Part shown: piece after piece, positions 63,014 to 64,000 of the stretch
Position numbering within the stretch: the first letter of the stretch is position 1
Layout of the letters: every line of letters begins with the position of its first letter
NCBI RefSeq assembly: GCF_000308515.1
Contig: NZ_BAFV01000052.1
Location: 57,606-121,605, forward strand
DNA: 64,000 nt
Direction: 5' to 3'
Source: Nocardia carnea NBRC 14403
GTDB taxonomy: Bacteria; Actinomycetota; Actinomycetes; Mycobacteriales; Mycobacteriaceae
Program-made: the position numbers and the translations under genes
Notes under the pieces: model-generated
The model's input: only the letters and a program-made list of their open reading frames with translations
What the model was told of the DNA's origin: nothing
Databases searched by the model: none

Positions 63014-63205
63014 CTCACCCCCGCGACTCACGACTCACAAAACTACTCACGGCCGGCGACTCACCACTCACCACTCACCACTCGCGACCCGCGAACCACA
63101 ACCCATGGCTCACGGTCCACAACTCACGGCCGACGACTCACCACTCACGACTCGCAGAGCCGCGACCCTCGACCATCGGCTCACGAGCATGGGCTCACGG
63201 CTCAC
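63014..63205. repeat. degenerate ctcac repeat tract
   Basis: Fourteen copies of ctcac (gtgag on the transcribed minus strand) in 190 bp between the MetE-like stop and the ligA start, spaced irregularly by about 7-40 bp; 63049-63071 has three in a row at 7-bp steps. No coding frame fits it. The rest of 62870-63013 shows nothing recognisable. Confidence 0.8.
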
Positions 63206-63207
63206 GG

Positions 63208-64000
63208 CTACTGCGGTACCAGGGACTCCGGGTCTTGCTCGAAGGCTTTCGCGGTGTCCGAGGTGAGTCGCAGTGCGTCGCGGGCCCAGCTCTGCGACGC
63301 TCCGGCGAGTCCGCAGGACGGGCTCACCGACACCTGCCGGACCAGGGTCGCACGGGGAAATCCGAGGCGGTCCATCAGGCGAGCGCCCGGTTCGGCGATA
63401 TCCTGCCAGGTCACCGGGGTAGCGGGGGCGCTGGTCGGCACAAGCCCGAGCACCAGGCGTTTGCCCGCATCCAGCGTCTGTCCGACCGCGTCCAGACCCG
63501 CGGTCCCGGACAGCGTCGCGAGATCGAACCCGAGCGCGTCGGCCGCGGATCGGCGCAGGAAGTCGAGCGGCGGCCGGTTCGCGCAGGTGTGTACCAGCGT
63601 GGGCACCCCCTGTGGGGTCAGCACCGCATCGAGGATCGCCAGGGCTTCCGGTTCGGGGAGGGCGCGGACCGTGTTCAGCACGCTGGCCCCGCGCAGGGAA
63701 CCGTTGAGCACGTCGGCCACCAGCGGTTCGTCCAACTGCAGGACGACGTCGGTTTCGAGCCGCATCGCGATTTCGGCGATATGCGCGGCCAGCCCTTCGG
63801 CGAGCGAATCCGCCAGGTCTCGCACGGCACCGCGGTCGGTGAGTACCCGGTGGCCGCCCGGCAGTTCCACCTGCGCCGCCAGCGTCAGCGGTCCGGCCGC
63901 CTGTACCTTCACCGGCCGTCCCGACCCGCGCAGTCCGGCGTTCTCCCAGGCTTCCTGCAGGGCGTCCAGATCGGTGCGCAGTAGATCGTGTGCCCGTGCG
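63208..64000 (-). CDS. MetE-like (UROD/methionine synthase fold) protein, 5' end outside window
   Basis: The frame is open at the right edge. 264 residues visible, TIM-barrel of the cobalamin-independent methionine synthase type: KVQAAGPLTLAAQVELPGG, LQLDEPLVADVLNG, VHTCANRP and final PSCGLAGASQSWARDALRL, where the Cys in SPSCGL matches a zinc ligand of MetE. Homologue of Rv3015c by synteny. Short relative to MetE, so its real substrate (methyl transfer from another donor) is uncertain. Confidence 0.8.
   Translation of the reverse strand, partial: ARAHDLLRTDLDALQEAWENAGLRGSGRPVKVQAAGPLTLAAQVELPGGHRVLTDRGAVRDLADSLAEGLAAHIAEIAMRLETDVVLQLDEPLVADVLNGSLRGASVLNTVRALPEPEALAILDAVLTPQGVPTLVHTCANRPPLDFLRRSAADALGFDLATLSGTAGLDAVGQTLDAGKRLVLGLVPTSAPATPVTWQDIAEPGARLMDRLGFPRATLVRQVSVSPSCGLAGASQSWARDALRLTSDTAKAFEQDPESLVPQ

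Noticed and set aside
63014..63205. CRISPR array
   Set aside because: Units are only 5 bp with irregular spacing and no longer direct repeats or cas genes.

Overview
The window is high-GC, tightly packed actinobacterial chromosome and most probably comes from a Nocardia-like member of the Mycobacteriales. The strongest argument is gene order: ilvC, ilvN, ilvB, a CFP-6-like PH-domain gene, a DoxX gene, an LppZ-like lipoprotein, gatB, pfkA, gatA, gatC, an ACT-domain gene, ligA and a MetE-like gene follow the order of the Mycobacterium tuberculosis Rv3001c-Rv3015c block, here interrupted by accessory insertions. GTG starts and 4-bp ATGA/GTGA overlaps are common, and no rRNA, tRNA, CRISPR or insertion sequence was seen.

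Layout. 0-1 kb: end of an alpha/beta hydrolase. 1.0-9.9 kb (minus): an eight-gene operon without gaps, made of a 2OG-Fe(II) oxygenase, a cyclodipeptide synthase (CDPS)-like protein, an MFS exporter, a luciferase-like flavin oxidoreductase and a complete Dpp/Nik-type ABC importer. Divergent from it (10.2-11.7 kb) a SAM-IV-type riboswitch precedes a cysteine-desulfurase-like PLP enzyme. Together these look like a small natural-product or metallophore-like locus with a sulfur link. 11.8-23.6 kb: miscellaneous accessory genes: RDD protein, a P450 lacking ExxR, an AraC regulator, a kinase-like phosphotransferase, a hydrolase/TetR pair with a double palindromic operator, a decayed toxin-antitoxin pair, an MFS pump, an ABC-2 exporter and a VapBC-like pair.

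23.7-30.2 kb: branched-chain amino acid synthesis (ilvBNC on minus, ilvD on plus) with an attenuator-like leader in front of ilvB. 30.3-39.4 kb: DoxX, LppZ-like lipoprotein, NhaC antiporter, gatB, a lipoprotein hydrolase and pfkA. 39.5-55.4 kb is an accessory block that separates pfkA from gatA, which are neighbours in M. tuberculosis. It holds a serine-hydrolase lipoprotein, two copies of a histidine kinase - response regulator - Ser/Thr kinase module, an orphan ABC ATPase, and a pair of phospholipase A2-like genes flanking a membrane alpha/beta hydrolase. 55.5-64 kb: gatA, gatC, an ACT-domain gene carrying a frameshift, two small membrane proteins, an AAA ATPase, ligA and a MetE-like gene cut by the window edge.

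The most notable unexplained signals are the CDPS operon with its riboswitch-controlled neighbour, and a pair of about 92-nt intergenic elements (38.2 and 49.7 kb) that share an almost identical loop but have different, fully compensated stems, which is the mark of a conserved nucleic-acid structure.
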